DNA of 64,000 bases. Source: Acidobacteria bacterium AB60. Its GTDB lineage: Bacteria > Acidobacteriota > Terriglobia > Terriglobales > Acidobacteriaceae. The stretch spans positions 310,001 to 374,000 of the forward strand of contig VANK01000004.1 of NCBI GenBank assembly GCA_008682415.1, given 5' to 3'. The notes beneath the pieces were generated by a model, which was given only the letters and a program-made list of their open reading frames with translations, was not told where the DNA came from and made no database searches. Below, piece after piece: positions 7,940 through 16,377 of the stretch (its first letter is position 1; the number at the start of each line of letters is the position of its first letter). The position numbers and the translations under genes are program-made.

Positions 7940-10171
7940 ATGGCCTCCACCACCCTCGCTTCCCCCACGCTGAAGTTCCTTGAAGACCGCTGGGATCCCG
8001 CCATCGCCGCGGGGCTCGACGAGCCCGAGCTCCTGCGCTACCGCTCCAACCTGCTCGGCTCCGATCTCCGCATCACCAACTTCGCCGGCGGCAACACCAG
8101 CTCCAAGGTCAATGACATCGATCCGCTCACCGGCGAGACGGTGAAGGTCCTCTGGGTCAAAGGCAGCGGCGGCGATCTCGGCAGCATCAAGCGCGGCGGC
8201 TTCGCCACGCTCTATCAGGAGAAGCTCCTCGCCCTCGAAAAGCTCTACCGCGGCCCCGCCACGGAAGACGCGATGGTGGAGATGTACGCGCTCTGCGCCT
8301 TCCGCAACAACCCCGTCGCGGCCTCTATCGATACGCCTCTCCACGGCTTCCTTCCCTTCCCGCATGTCGATCATCTCCATCCCGACTGGGGAATCGCGCT
8401 CGCCGCCTCGGCCAACGGCCTGGCGAAGATGGAAGAGTTCAATCGCCAGTACCATCACCGCCTGGTCTGGGTTCCCTGGCAGCGCCCCGGCTTCGAGCTG
8501 GCCATGATGATGAAGCGGGCCGTCGAAGAGAATCCCGGATGCGATGGCATCGTTCTCGGCGGTCACGGCCTCTTTACCTGGGGCGATACCCAGCGCGAGT
8601 GCTACCTCAACACGCTCACCGTCATCGATCAGATCGGCCAGTTCATCGCCGCGCACGGCGAGAAGAAAGGCTCAACCCGATTCGGTGGCGTCGCCGTCAA
8701 GGCCCGGCCGAACCGCCGCGAGCTCGCCATCGAGATCCTTCCCTTCCTGCGCGGCCGCGTCAGCGGCCAGCGCCGCTGGATCGCCAACTACAGCGACGCC
8801 GATGACGTGCTGCAGTTCGTCAACTCCGCGCACGCCAAGGACCTTGCCTTCCTCGGCACCAGTTGCCCCGACCACTTCATCCGCACCAAGATCCGGCCTA
8901 TGTTCGTGCCCTGGAGCGAAGGCCAGGACATCGAGGCCCTCAAGAAGCAGATCGATGCCTCGCTGACCGAGTATCGCGAGCAGTACCGCAGCTACTACCA
9001 GAAACACGCGCTGCCCGACTCGCCCGCCCTGCGCGACAACAACCCCTCCATCGTGCTGATCCCCGGCCTCGGCATGATCAGCTTCGGCAAGAACAAGACC
9101 GAAGCCCGCATCTCCAGCGAGTTCTACACTAACGCCATCCACGTGATGGAAGGCGCAAGCCTTTTGCACGACAGCGGCACCTCGGCGGATACCAAGGCCG
9201 CGGTCCCGCAGTGCGCCTCCGGCATGGATCCCGCCAGCTTCAAGGTCTACACCAACTACGTCGCGTTGCCTCTGAGTGAGGCCTTCCGCATCGAGTACTG
9301 GGCGCTGGAGGAGGCCAAGATCCGCCGCCAGCCCGCCGAGAAGGAGCTGAGCCGCTACATCGTGGTCGTGGTGGGCGGCGGCAGCGGCATCGGCCGCGAA
9401 GTCGCCCTGCTGGCCGCTGCGCGCGGCGCGCATGTCATGATCGCCGATCGCGAGGGGAGTGCCGCGGCAAGCGTTGCCGGCGAACTGGCGAAGGTCACGT
9501 CGAAGGAGTTCGTCGCTTCCACCGCCGTGGACATCCGCAGCCGCGAGGCCATCCGCGAAGCCATCAAAGCGACCGTCGCCTCCTTCGGCGGAGCCGACAT
9601 CCTCATCAACACCGCGGCCATGTTCCCCTCCTCGCCCGATGGCGTGATCACCGAAGCGCAGTGGGCCGCGACTCTCGATGTCAACGTCACGGCCAACTAC
9701 CTGCTGGCCGATGAGTTCGCGAAGCCCTTCTCCGCGCAGGGGCTCGACGCCTCCATCGTCCTTACCAGCTCCGCCAACGCCGTTGTGCCCAAGCGCGGCA
9801 GCGAGGCCTATGACGTGAGCAAGGCCGCGCTCAGCCACCTCGTCCGCGAACTGGCCATCGGCCTGTCGCCGAAGGTCCGCGTCAACGGCATCTCGCCGGC
9901 CACCGTCGTCAAAGGGTCCACCATGTTCCCGCGCGATCGCGTGCGCGCCTCGCTCGCCAAGTACGGCATCGCGTTCGAAGAGTCGATGAACGACGACGAG
10001 TTGCGCAACCTGCTGGCGGGCTTCTACGCCCAGCGCACGCTCACCCACCAGCCCATCGATCCAGCCGATTGCGCAGAGGCCATCCTGTTCCTGGCCAGCC
10101 CGCGCAGCCGCTGCACCACCGGCCACCTGATTCCCGTGGACGGCGGCCTCGCCGAGGCCTTCCTGCGGTGA
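7940..10171 (+). CDS. rhaD: Bifunctional rhamnulose-1-phosphate aldolase / lactaldehyde dehydrogenase
   Basis: 743-residue fusion. Residues about 1-430 form a class II aldolase domain (NFAGGNTSSK, WVKGSGGDLG, HVDHLHPDWGIAL), which splits L-rhamnulose 1-phosphate into dihydroxyacetone phosphate and L-lactaldehyde. From about residue 474 a short-chain dehydrogenase begins (VVVVGGGSGIGRE), with SSANA and YDVSK as Ser/Tyr/Lys site and a VDGG C-terminus. It is expected to oxidise lactaldehyde to lactate. The architecture matches the known RhaD aldolase-ADH family. ATG 7940 has AAGG 7-10 bases before it; upstream codons 7889-7939 lie in the operator region and look non-coding. Its TGA overlaps the kinase GTG by 4 bases. 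Confidence 0.93.
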   Translation: MASTTLASPTLKFLEDRWDPAIAAGLDEPELLRYRSNLLGSDLRITNFAGGNTSSKVNDIDPLTGETVKVLWVKGSGGDLGSIKRGGFATLYQEKLLALEKLYRGPATEDAMVEMYALCAFRNNPVAASIDTPLHGFLPFPHVDHLHPDWGIALAASANGLAKMEEFNRQYHHRLVWVPWQRPGFELAMMMKRAVEENPGCDGIVLGGHGLFTWGDTQRECYLNTLTVIDQIGQFIAAHGEKKGSTRFGGVAVKARPNRRELAIEILPFLRGRVSGQRRWIANYSDADDVLQFVNSAHAKDLAFLGTSCPDHFIRTKIRPMFVPWSEGQDIEALKKQIDASLTEYREQYRSYYQKHALPDSPALRDNNPSIVLIPGLGMISFGKNKTEARISSEFYTNAIHVMEGASLLHDSGTSADTKAAVPQCASGMDPASFKVYTNYVALPLSEAFRIEYWALEEAKIRRQPAEKELSRYIVVVVGGGSGIGREVALLAAARGAHVMIADREGSAAASVAGELAKVTSKEFVASTAVDIRSREAIREAIKATVASFGGADILINTAAMFPSSPDGVITEAQWAATLDVNVTANYLLADEFAKPFSAQGLDASIVLTSSANAVVPKRGSEAYDVSKAALSHLVRELAIGLSPKVRVNGISPATVVKGSTMFPRDRVRASLAKYGIAFEESMNDDELRNLLAGFYAQRTLTHQPIDPADCAEAILFLASPRSRCTTGHLIPVDGGLAEAFLR

Positions 10172-11616
10172 GCTCCCCCGCGCTTCGCGATGCCCGCGCG
10201 CGCGTGGCCATCGATCTGGGCGCGGAGAGCTGCCGTGTCTCGCTCCTCAGGTGGCGCGACGGCCAGCCCGCCATCGAGCTGATCCACCGCATTCCGAATG
10301 GCCCCGTCCACGCCAACGGCACGCTTACATGGCCACTGGACGCCATCCTCGCCGGAGTAGAGGATGGCCTCCGCAAGGCGGCGCACGCCGCCCCGGAAGG
10401 GATTGCCTCGATTGCCGTCGACGGCTGGGCCGTCGACTATGTGCGCCTCAACCCGAAAGGCGAGCCCCTCCGATCCCCCTTCTGCTACCGCGACGAGCGC
10501 ACCGTCCGCGTTAAGGAAGATGCGGACCGGCTCGTCGATCCTGCGTGGATGTTCGCGCACACCGGCGCGCAGCCGCTCCGCATCAATACCATCTACCAGC
10601 TGCTCGCGGACCCCGCCTCCGGCGTTGATCCGAACGCGCCCTGGGTCAACCTGCCGGAGTACGTTCTGCACCACCTGGGCGGCCGCCGCGTGGCCGAGTA
10701 CACCAACGCCACCCACACGGGGCTCATCGACCTGGAGACCGGCGACTGGTCGCGGCCCCTGCTGGAGCGGCTCAAGCTCAGCAGCCAGGCTCTTCCCCCC
10801 ATCGTTCCTACCGGTACCGCGATCGGGAAGCTGCAAGGCTCTCTGGCGACGTTAGACGCCTTCCGCGACACGCAGCTGATTGTGCCCGCATGCCACGACA
10901 CCGCCTCCGCCATCGCCGGCATCGCCACGCCCCTCGATTGCACCGCCTACATCTGCTGCGGCACGTGGTCGCTGGTCGGGACCGTCCTCGACACCCCGAT
11001 GACCACGCCCGAGGCCATGGCCGCGGGCTTCACCAACCAGGGCGCCGCCGGGGGCGGCTTCTGCTTCCACACCAACATCAACGGCATGTGGATCCTGAAG
11101 CAGTGCCTGGAGAGTTGGCGAAAGGCGGGCAGGACCTGGGACCTGGCGCAGTTGATCGCTGAAGCGTCAGAGTGCGCCTGCCCTGGCATCGTTCCAGTCG
11201 ACGCGCCTCCGCTGCTGCTCGATGGCGACATGCCGGCACGCCTCAATGAACAGCTGCGCCTGGCCGGCTGCAGCGAGATCGCCGACCGCGCCGGCAACGA
11301 GCCCCTCTTTGCCCGGGTCATCTTTGAGAGCCTGGCCGAACGCTATGCCACGGCCATCCAGGGCCTGGAGCACATGCTGGGCTGCAAGCTGCACCGCATC
11401 CACATGCTGGGCGGCGGCAGCCAGAACCAGCTCCTGACGCGCCTCACCGCCGAACGCACCGGCAGGCCAGTCGAGCTCGGCAACGTGGAGAGCTCAACGG
11501 TGGGGAACTTCGCCGTGCAGCTTGCCGCGAGCGAGGCTGGGCCGCTGCGGCGCGAAGCCGTTCAGCGCTGGGCACAGCGGCTCTCCGAGAGAGCGCGCGT
11601 GGCGCAGCCCGCCTAA
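10168..11616 (+). CDS. rhaB: Rhamnulokinase, FGGY family
   Basis: 482-residue sugar kinase that phosphorylates L-rhamnulose at C1 with ATP. It has the actin-like phosphate-1 motif AIDLGAESCRVSLL near the N-terminus, SIAVDGWAVDYVRL, the CGTWSLVG block (about 268-275) and the adenosine motif HMLGGGSQNQLL (about 411-422). The GTG start overlaps the preceding stop in GTGA, indicating translational coupling with the aldolase. No ATG lies nearby in frame. It ends 7 bases from the end of the convergent rhamnose transporter gene. Substrate assignment comes from family resemblance plus the complete rha context. Confidence 0.9.
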   Translation: MSSPALRDARARVAIDLGAESCRVSLLRWRDGQPAIELIHRIPNGPVHANGTLTWPLDAILAGVEDGLRKAAHAAPEGIASIAVDGWAVDYVRLNPKGEPLRSPFCYRDERTVRVKEDADRLVDPAWMFAHTGAQPLRINTIYQLLADPASGVDPNAPWVNLPEYVLHHLGGRRVAEYTNATHTGLIDLETGDWSRPLLERLKLSSQALPPIVPTGTAIGKLQGSLATLDAFRDTQLIVPACHDTASAIAGIATPLDCTAYICCGTWSLVGTVLDTPMTTPEAMAAGFTNQGAAGGGFCFHTNINGMWILKQCLESWRKAGRTWDLAQLIAEASECACPGIVPVDAPPLLLDGDMPARLNEQLRLAGCSEIADRAGNEPLFARVIFESLAERYATAIQGLEHMLGCKLHRIHMLGGGSQNQLLTRLTAERTGRPVELGNVESSTVGNFAVQLAASEAGPLRREAVQRWAQRLSERARVAQPA

Positions 11617-11623
11617 GCCGGTC

Positions 11624-12781
11624 TCAAGGGTGGATCGCCAGGTAGTTGCCGTAGCCCACGATCACCGTGGAGCCAACCAGCGTGAGCAGGGTGAGGAAGA
11701 CCAGCACCTTGGTGCGGCGGCTGACCCCGCGCCACTCCTTCAGCGCTATCCCCCAGAGCGTGCTGAAGATGATGATGCTGGCCATGTGCAGCGTCCAGCT
11801 GGAGAACTTGTAGCGCCCCATCTGGGTCTCGCCCATGGTGTAGAAGAAGAACTGCATGTACCAGGTGCCGCCGGCAAGCGCCGAGAAGAGGTAGTTGACC
11901 GTGATGGACGGCCGCGTAGAGGCGCGGGCGGCGGACTCGAGCGCCATCTCGGTGGAAGGCGCGTCGACGGGGTTCTCGAGGCGGGGATGCTCGCCCGTCG
12001 CGCGGGCCGCGGCGCCCGCCGGGATGCGGAGGTACTCGCCGTAGCTGCGGTTGCGGACGTTGAGGATGGCGCACCAGATGAAGTTGGTGGTGAAGCCGCC
12101 GGCGAGGACCACCACCAGCACCGGCAGCCCCTGCCACATGACGCTGGTGCCGTGAGCTAACGTGAGCGCCTTGATGGGGTTGCCGGCGTCGAGCCCGAAG
12201 GCGAAGCAGGAGCTCATGATGCCGCAGAAGGTGGCCACGCCCAGGCCCAGCTTGAGGTTGAACTCCTGGATGCTGGCCAGCTTCTGCTCATGGGAGAGCT
12301 CGCTCTCCTTGGAGATGCCGGCGGCGCCGGCGAAGAGGATGCCGAGGACGCAGATGCCCACGCCGACGAGGATGATGACGCCGGAGCGCTGGGTGAGGAG
12401 CTGTCCGAACTGGCCGTGGAAGATGGGCGGAACCAGGGTTCCGAAGACGGCGGTGTAGCCGAGCGCTACCGCCATGCCCAGCGAGAGGCCGAGATAACGC
12501 ATTGTGAGACCAAAGGTTAACCCGCCAAGGCCCCAGAGGACGCCGAAGAAGTACGTCCAGAAGATCACCGAGGACGGGACGCCGTGGAGGACGGGAAGGA
12601 GGTCGCTGGTGAGGAGGCCGGCGAGGAGCCAGGGCGCGACGATCCAGCTGACGACGCCTCCGGCGAGCCAGTAGGTCTCCCAGGACCAGCCGCGGACGCG
12701 GCGGTAGGGGACGTAGAAGCTGGCCGAGGCGAGGCCCCCGAGCCAGTGCAAAAACACGCCAAGCAAAGGGTTTGCGTTCAA
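11624..12781 (-). CDS. rhaT: L-rhamnose/H+ symporter
   Basis: 385-residue, about ten-helix membrane protein of the RhaT family. It opens with MNANPLLGVFLHWLGGLASASFYVPYR and shows WGLGGLTFGLTMRYLGLSLGMAVALG, both RhaT hallmarks. It imports L-rhamnose with a proton across the inner membrane. The start is TTG (12779-12781), with GGAG 7 bases upstream and no ATG alternative. It is transcribed toward the kinase gene, so the pathway has two convergent units. A perfect GAAACTGTTTC palindrome lies 26 bases upstream of the start codon. Confidence 0.92.
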   Translation of the reverse strand: MNANPLLGVFLHWLGGLASASFYVPYRRVRGWSWETYWLAGGVVSWIVAPWLLAGLLTSDLLPVLHGVPSSVIFWTYFFGVLWGLGGLTFGLTMRYLGLSLGMAVALGYTAVFGTLVPPIFHGQFGQLLTQRSGVIILVGVGICVLGILFAGAAGISKESELSHEQKLASIQEFNLKLGLGVATFCGIMSSCFAFGLDAGNPIKALTLAHGTSVMWQGLPVLVVVLAGGFTTNFIWCAILNVRNRSYGEYLRIPAGAAARATGEHPRLENPVDAPSTEMALESAARASTRPSITVNYLFSALAGGTWYMQFFFYTMGETQMGRYKFSSWTLHMASIIIFSTLWGIALKEWRGVSRRTKVLVFLTLLTLVGSTVIVGYGNYLAIHP

Positions 12782-12806
12782 ACGCGATCTCCGGGAACTC
12801 TCAAAT

Positions 12807-12817
12807 GAAACTGTTTC
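12807..12817 (+). promoter_or_regulatory. LacI-type operator GAAACTGTTTC upstream of rhaT
   Basis: A perfect 5-1-5 palindrome, GAAAC-T-GTTTC, stands in the promoter zone of rhaT. A one-mismatch relative precedes rhaD. The shape matches typical LacI-family half-sites. No LacI gene is present in the window. Confidence 0.5.
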
Positions 12818-13880
12818 CTGACGGAATCACGATAGGTAAGGCGAGGCAGGAAAGTCAAAGCTTTCCGCGAGGCAGCAGTAAGTCCTTTCTTTTCTTCAGA
12901 GCCAAAAGCTCTGGTTTCGCCCCTTCTTCGCCTCAGCGTCTTTTCTTACTGCTTCATTTTCAGCGACTTGCAATTTCAATCAGGCGAACAAATGGCAAAA
13001 TCTACATAGGGGAGGGGGGTGTGTGCCGGAGTTTCGAGCTGCGAGGTTCCGACTTGCAAGGTACGGATTTGACGCGCGGGCCGCTCTTCTGGGACGTACG
13101 ACCAGTATGGCAGGTTCGTCGAATTAACCTCCAAGGTTGGGGAGATTTATACTCCGTCTATTTTGTTTGGGTTCTGGCGTTTTCCACAGATCGGGGACTT
13201 GACAGGATTTCAGCGGGTTGTCCGGTCGAGCCGTGGGGTGATCTCTCTCGAGAGGAGATTCGCCTTAGTTTTGCCCGTGGGGGCGAAGAAGCGAACGCGG
13301 GGCGAATACCGGACCTGGAGTGTGTGGTTTTTCGGAACTACACTTGTAGTAAGCGGAGCTCTTCGGTCCGATTGGGAGAGATTGCACTTCGGGGGTGGGC
13401 GGCATCCCTAGGGCGCAAAGATAGGGGCGTGCTGAGGGTGGAGCACACGCGGTCGTGCGGGAATGCTCACTATGGGGTGGGTTGGTGGTATTTCATGTCT
13501 TCCAAACCGGGAGACATGGGGCACCCATAGTTCTGCCTCCAAGACTTTGGTCCCGACAGACTTCGACCGCAGCTCGCGCTTCATCGCGCACCCCAACAGC
13601 CACACGCACGAAGGCCGCACGACTCGCGTGCGGCCCGTGCTGCGTTCAAGGTCAGGCAGCTAAAAATCTCTGCGTTTTGGATCGAGGGGAAGCCGCATCC
13701 ATGCACCCCGAGCAAGCGTGCATCGCACTCAGGGCCCACGAACACCGAGAGGCGTTTTTTCCTTTAGACGCTGACTTCGCGCTGAGAGTTACCCTGCAGC
13801 AACCGAAGTTACTCTGCAGCTCCCATCTGGGGGAGACGTGTCCCTATACTCCCGACGCCGTAGGCGGCGTGCTCTTGGGC
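12818..13880. other. About 1.1 kb without a convincing gene
   Basis: Open frames exist here (for example 12772-13530 plus) but their translations are low-complexity or unlike protein, and none has a good ribosome binding site. The stretch has a G-rich plus strand, a TTTTCCACA sequence at 13180-13188 that fits a DnaA-box pattern, and a GACATGGGGCACCCA element at 13512-13526 resembling the GACGGGGCACCCG of the hairpin repeats near 17.9 kb. Short repeats (GTTACCCTGCAGC / GTTACTCTGCAGC) lie at about 13788-13820. I see no RNA gene. Confidence 0.45.
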
Positions 13881-14225
13881 TCAGTCTTTATGCAAGCGGG
13901 ACCGCTTCCTTCGATCCCGCCAAGAAGCCAACCACAGAAAATGGCCTCCATAGAGGATGCAATTGATCGCTCCGGCAAGCAGGATGTTCGCGTCATGGGG
14001 ATTCCTCGTGATGTATGCGCTCGCGATGTACCCTGGAAGGGCCGCGACCGCAATAACCGACACGATGATGCCGATAACCGAGGGCAGTTCCTTCTCAGCG
14101 TTGAGGAAGGCAACGACGCTCGCAGAAGAGCCTGAAGCGCCGACTAGTAATGAGACGAACAGTAGCCGAAGCGCTGGGGGAATCGAGTTCCTGGTCGTGA
14201 TCACGGACGTGTCCTCTCGCCTCAT
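13881..14225 (-). CDS. Small membrane protein, candidate immunity protein of Rhs module 2
   Basis: 114 residues with two or three hydrophobic helices (LRLLFVSLLVGASG, VIGIIVSVIAVAALPGYIASA, ANILLAGAINCILYGGHFLWL) and a basic tail. Its ATG (14223-14225) overlaps the TGA of the upstream Rhs fragment in the arrangement ATGA. This coupling is the best evidence that it is a real gene and made together with that protein. A small protein directly after an Rhs C-terminal domain is usually the cognate immunity protein; a membrane location would suit a toxin acting on membranes. No family was recognised. Confidence 0.7.
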   Translation of the reverse strand: MRREDTSVITTRNSIPPALRLLFVSLLVGASGSSASVVAFLNAEKELPSVIGIIVSVIAVAALPGYIASAYITRNPHDANILLAGAINCILYGGHFLWLASWRDRRKRSRLHKD

Positions 14226-15025
14226 TTCGGCTGGTCGGGGAGTGGCCGCCAATCGACTATCCGCCCCTTTCCACTCTCATGTGTGGCTTGATCTCCGAAC
14301 GCTGTTCCAAAAACAAGATAGAAGGCAGTTTGAGCGTCGCCTACTGCGTGTTGCACTTTTCCGTCATGCTGGTGGAATAAATTCTGTTCCCGCCACACGT
14401 GCCAGGGAAGTGTCCACCAATTTACTCTCTGAAATCCTGCGTGAGCCGGAGATCTCTCGTCCGCTATTGTGTGCAAGGCGTTCCCAAACGCCGCGAGGGC
14501 CGCAGGCGAGATTCCACTGTGCCCAGATGCAATCCATTGATCTTGGATCTCTTTCGCTTGATGCTCATTCCGCTCTATCCAATCCTCGGAGTCGATTTCC
14601 GGATTCGTTACCGGGTCAAAGGGGCCGACGTCTGGAGACATCCCGTGCTTGAACTGCTGGGACCGGTCCATTGCTGACTGGTCATCGATCCCTTTGCTGA
14701 CACTCTTCAGAATTTGGCGCTGCTCTTTGGAGAGCCCGGGAAAAGCATTGTCGATAATTCTGTTATGAGTGGGCGTGAGCCAAAGACCATTAGGATCTGT
14801 CGCAGACAGTGGATTGTTCGCAACGTAGGAATAGTGATTCCATGTCTGCGGATAAAAGAAATCGATGCCCCAATTTGAGGGATCGGGGCTCAACCACCGG
14901 CCCATCGTAGACGCGTAGTATCTGGCCCCGAAGTAGTCGTTCCCTGATTCGGAATCTCGTTCTTTGCCGGTAAAATGGGATGGCGGTTTCACGTGTTCTT
15001 TTGCGTAAGCGGCAAGGTTCGTCAT
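14222..15025 (-). CDS. Orphan Rhs core plus C-terminal domain (phospholipase-C-like motif)
   Basis: 267 residues. Near the N-terminus is the Rhs repeat-associated core (FTGKERDSESGNDYFGARYY, then GRWLSPDPSNWG and YVANNPLSATDPNGLW), without the large YD-repeat shell. The variable C-terminus has THNRIIDNAFPGLS and AALAAFGNALHTIADERSPAHAGFQ. Its HxxxD...SPAH pattern resembles zinc-dependent phospholipase C-like sites seen in other Rhs tips. It overlaps the preceding small membrane gene (ATGA at 15022-15025) and the following one. It may be a displaced toxin tip kept as a recombination cassette. Whether it is secreted without a shell is unknown. Confidence 0.75.
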   Translation of the reverse strand: MTNLAAYAKEHVKPPSHFTGKERDSESGNDYFGARYYASTMGRWLSPDPSNWGIDFFYPQTWNHYSYVANNPLSATDPNGLWLTPTHNRIIDNAFPGLSKEQRQILKSVSKGIDDQSAMDRSQQFKHGMSPDVGPFDPVTNPEIDSEDWIERNEHQAKEIQDQWIASGHSGISPAALAAFGNALHTIADERSPAHAGFQRVNWWTLPWHVWREQNLFHQHDGKVQHAVGDAQTAFYLVFGTAFGDQATHESGKGRIVDWRPLPDQPK

Positions 15026-15348
15026 ACGTGTGCCGGTGGCCGGTTTCGGAGGTATTTTATGATTTTGTTGATCATCTTCCGGCTAACTAGCCCGAGCGCG
15101 GCCGTGACAGCGGCCAATTCCCCGAACCTTACCGCTACGACGGTGCCATAACGTGGAATCGGCGGAATAATCTCATCGGACTTCAACATGATTCTGTAAA
15201 GCCATCGTTGCGCCTCAGCAACTCCACCTTCGGCCAAATTGCTCATCGTTTTTACGGCGACGATAAACCAAAACAAGAGGAGAACGCAGAAAAGGAGCAA
15301 TGAAACCAACTGGATGACCTCAAAGGCAGCTCTGAGTAGGCGACTCAT
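15022..15348 (-). CDS. Small membrane protein, candidate immunity protein of Rhs module 1
   Basis: 108 residues with one strong N-terminal transmembrane helix (VIQLVSLLLFCVLLLFWFIVAV) and a weaker second one (FGELAAVTAALGLVS). It starts 9 bases after the stop of the upstream Rhs fragment and its own stop overlaps the next Rhs fragment's ATG. Position, size and tight spacing match an immunity protein for the upstream module. No known family is recognised. Confidence 0.65.
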   Translation of the reverse strand: MSRLLRAAFEVIQLVSLLLFCVLLLFWFIVAVKTMSNLAEGGVAEAQRWLYRIMLKSDEIIPPIPRYGTVVAVRFGELAAVTAALGLVSRKMINKIIKYLRNRPPAHV

Positions 15349-15357
15349 CTTCGACTC

Positions 15358-16206
15358 CTATTTTGTTGTAGGCGTAATCGCCTTTTGGAAGTCGCGCGCC
15401 CCTGAATTGATAGTGCCGACTGCCTGGTAGTGCTCAAAATGAGACAGCGAATCGTGTGGGACCATGCTGGCGGGATCGGCTTGATATAGCCGATTTTCGT
15501 TCATTGTGTCAGCAATCGCGTCTGGCACACCAAATCCACCGAACAGAAGATGGTTCATCATGGCATTCGAGAATCCTCTCGTGTCTCCGGCGAACTGGTG
15601 ACCAATTTCCGTATTCAAGTGGTCGTAGTTCTGATTCACAAAGGATACGGCGTATCCGCCCTTCATCATTGAGACATCTGTCGCTCCCTTATCGGTAACA
15701 ACAACATTAAGCGCGCCTTTCTCTAAGCCCAAATCTTTCGCTGATCCGCTGCTCTCTCCTGATCCAAAAGTTACGTTGAAATGGATGTCGGCATTGCCCC
15801 ATTTGTCTTTCGCATCCTGCAATTGCCCACCTATAAAGGCAGCCTTTTGCTTGTCTGTCAACTCCCCGCCTTGATTACCGTGTTTATCCCAAATCACGTG
15901 CAGGTTCACGCTCACGCAGTTCTTGTCCTTTGCGCACTGATCCGCCGTCACCTCGGCCATACCAGTTGGATCGATCATCCTCAGTGGATTATTGCGACCA
16001 TACACATAGCGATTCCAAGTCTGCGGGTCCCAAACCTTCGCAGACGCCATCAGGGGATCAGGACTCAAGAACCGTCCCATCGATGAACCGTAATATCTAG
16101 CCCCGAAGTAGTCGTTGCCGGATTCGGAGTCTCGTTCTTTGCCGGTGAACAGGGGTGGCGCAAAACACGCGTTGTTTGCGCAAGGGGCGGATTGCGTCGT
16201 AATCAT
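15358..16206 (-). CDS. Orphan Rhs core plus C-terminal domain (degenerate metallopeptidase-like motif)
   Basis: 282 residues. A core nearly identical to the next module (FTGKERDSESGNDYFGARYY, then GRFLSPDPLMASAKVWDPQ and NNPLRMIDPTGMAE) is followed by a unique domain of about 190 residues. That domain contains HLNTEIGHQFAGDTRGF, which looks like a zinc-peptidase HExxH motif with the first His replaced by Thr. The ATG at 16204-16206 lacks a strong ribosome binding site and no YD-repeat shell lies upstream. The preceding gene on this strand is a fucosidase ending 171 bases away. It may be a truncated toxin or a stored tip. Confidence 0.7.
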   Translation of the reverse strand: MITTQSAPCANNACFAPPLFTGKERDSESGNDYFGARYYGSSMGRFLSPDPLMASAKVWDPQTWNRYVYGRNNPLRMIDPTGMAEVTADQCAKDKNCVSVNLHVIWDKHGNQGGELTDKQKAAFIGGQLQDAKDKWGNADIHFNVTFGSGESSGSAKDLGLEKGALNVVVTDKGATDVSMMKGGYAVSFVNQNYDHLNTEIGHQFAGDTRGFSNAMMNHLLFGGFGVPDAIADTMNENRLYQADPASMVPHDSLSHFEHYQAVGTINSGARDFQKAITPTTK

Positions 16207-16291
16207 CGGTTGCTTCGTCGTAGATCAATGCTGGGGCTGAGGATTGCTCGGTGCGGATGGGGCCGCTGTTCGTGGCCGGTCCGGCTTCCCT

Positions 16292-16320
16292 CCCCGGTCC
16301 CCGAAAAGCCAGGACCGGGG
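16292..16320 (-). terminator. Hairpin downstream of fucosidase gene
   Basis: CCCCGGTCC (16292-16300) and GGACCGGGG (16312-16320) form a perfect 9-bp stem with an 11-base loop. It lies 58 bases after the fucosidase stop on the minus strand. It lacks a T tract, so it may be a weak terminator or a dispersed hairpin repeat. Confidence 0.4.
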
Positions 16321-16377
16321 GAACCTGCTGTGTGGTTGGAGCTGTCATGAGGACCGGAACACCCGCGGTGTGGATTT

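Noticed and set aside
12772..13530. Plus-strand open frame of 252 codons
   Set aside because: Its start overlaps rhaT, there is no ribosome binding site, and the translation has unlikely composition and no recognisable domain.
12818..13880. Definite replication origin
   Set aside because: Only one DnaA-box-like sequence and no origin genes; the skew change alone is not enough, so it is kept as a finding, not a feature.
13455..14135. Plus-strand open frame of 226 codons
   Set aside because: It runs antisense through the small membrane gene at 13881-14225, which has better support from start/stop overlap and hydrophobic pattern.
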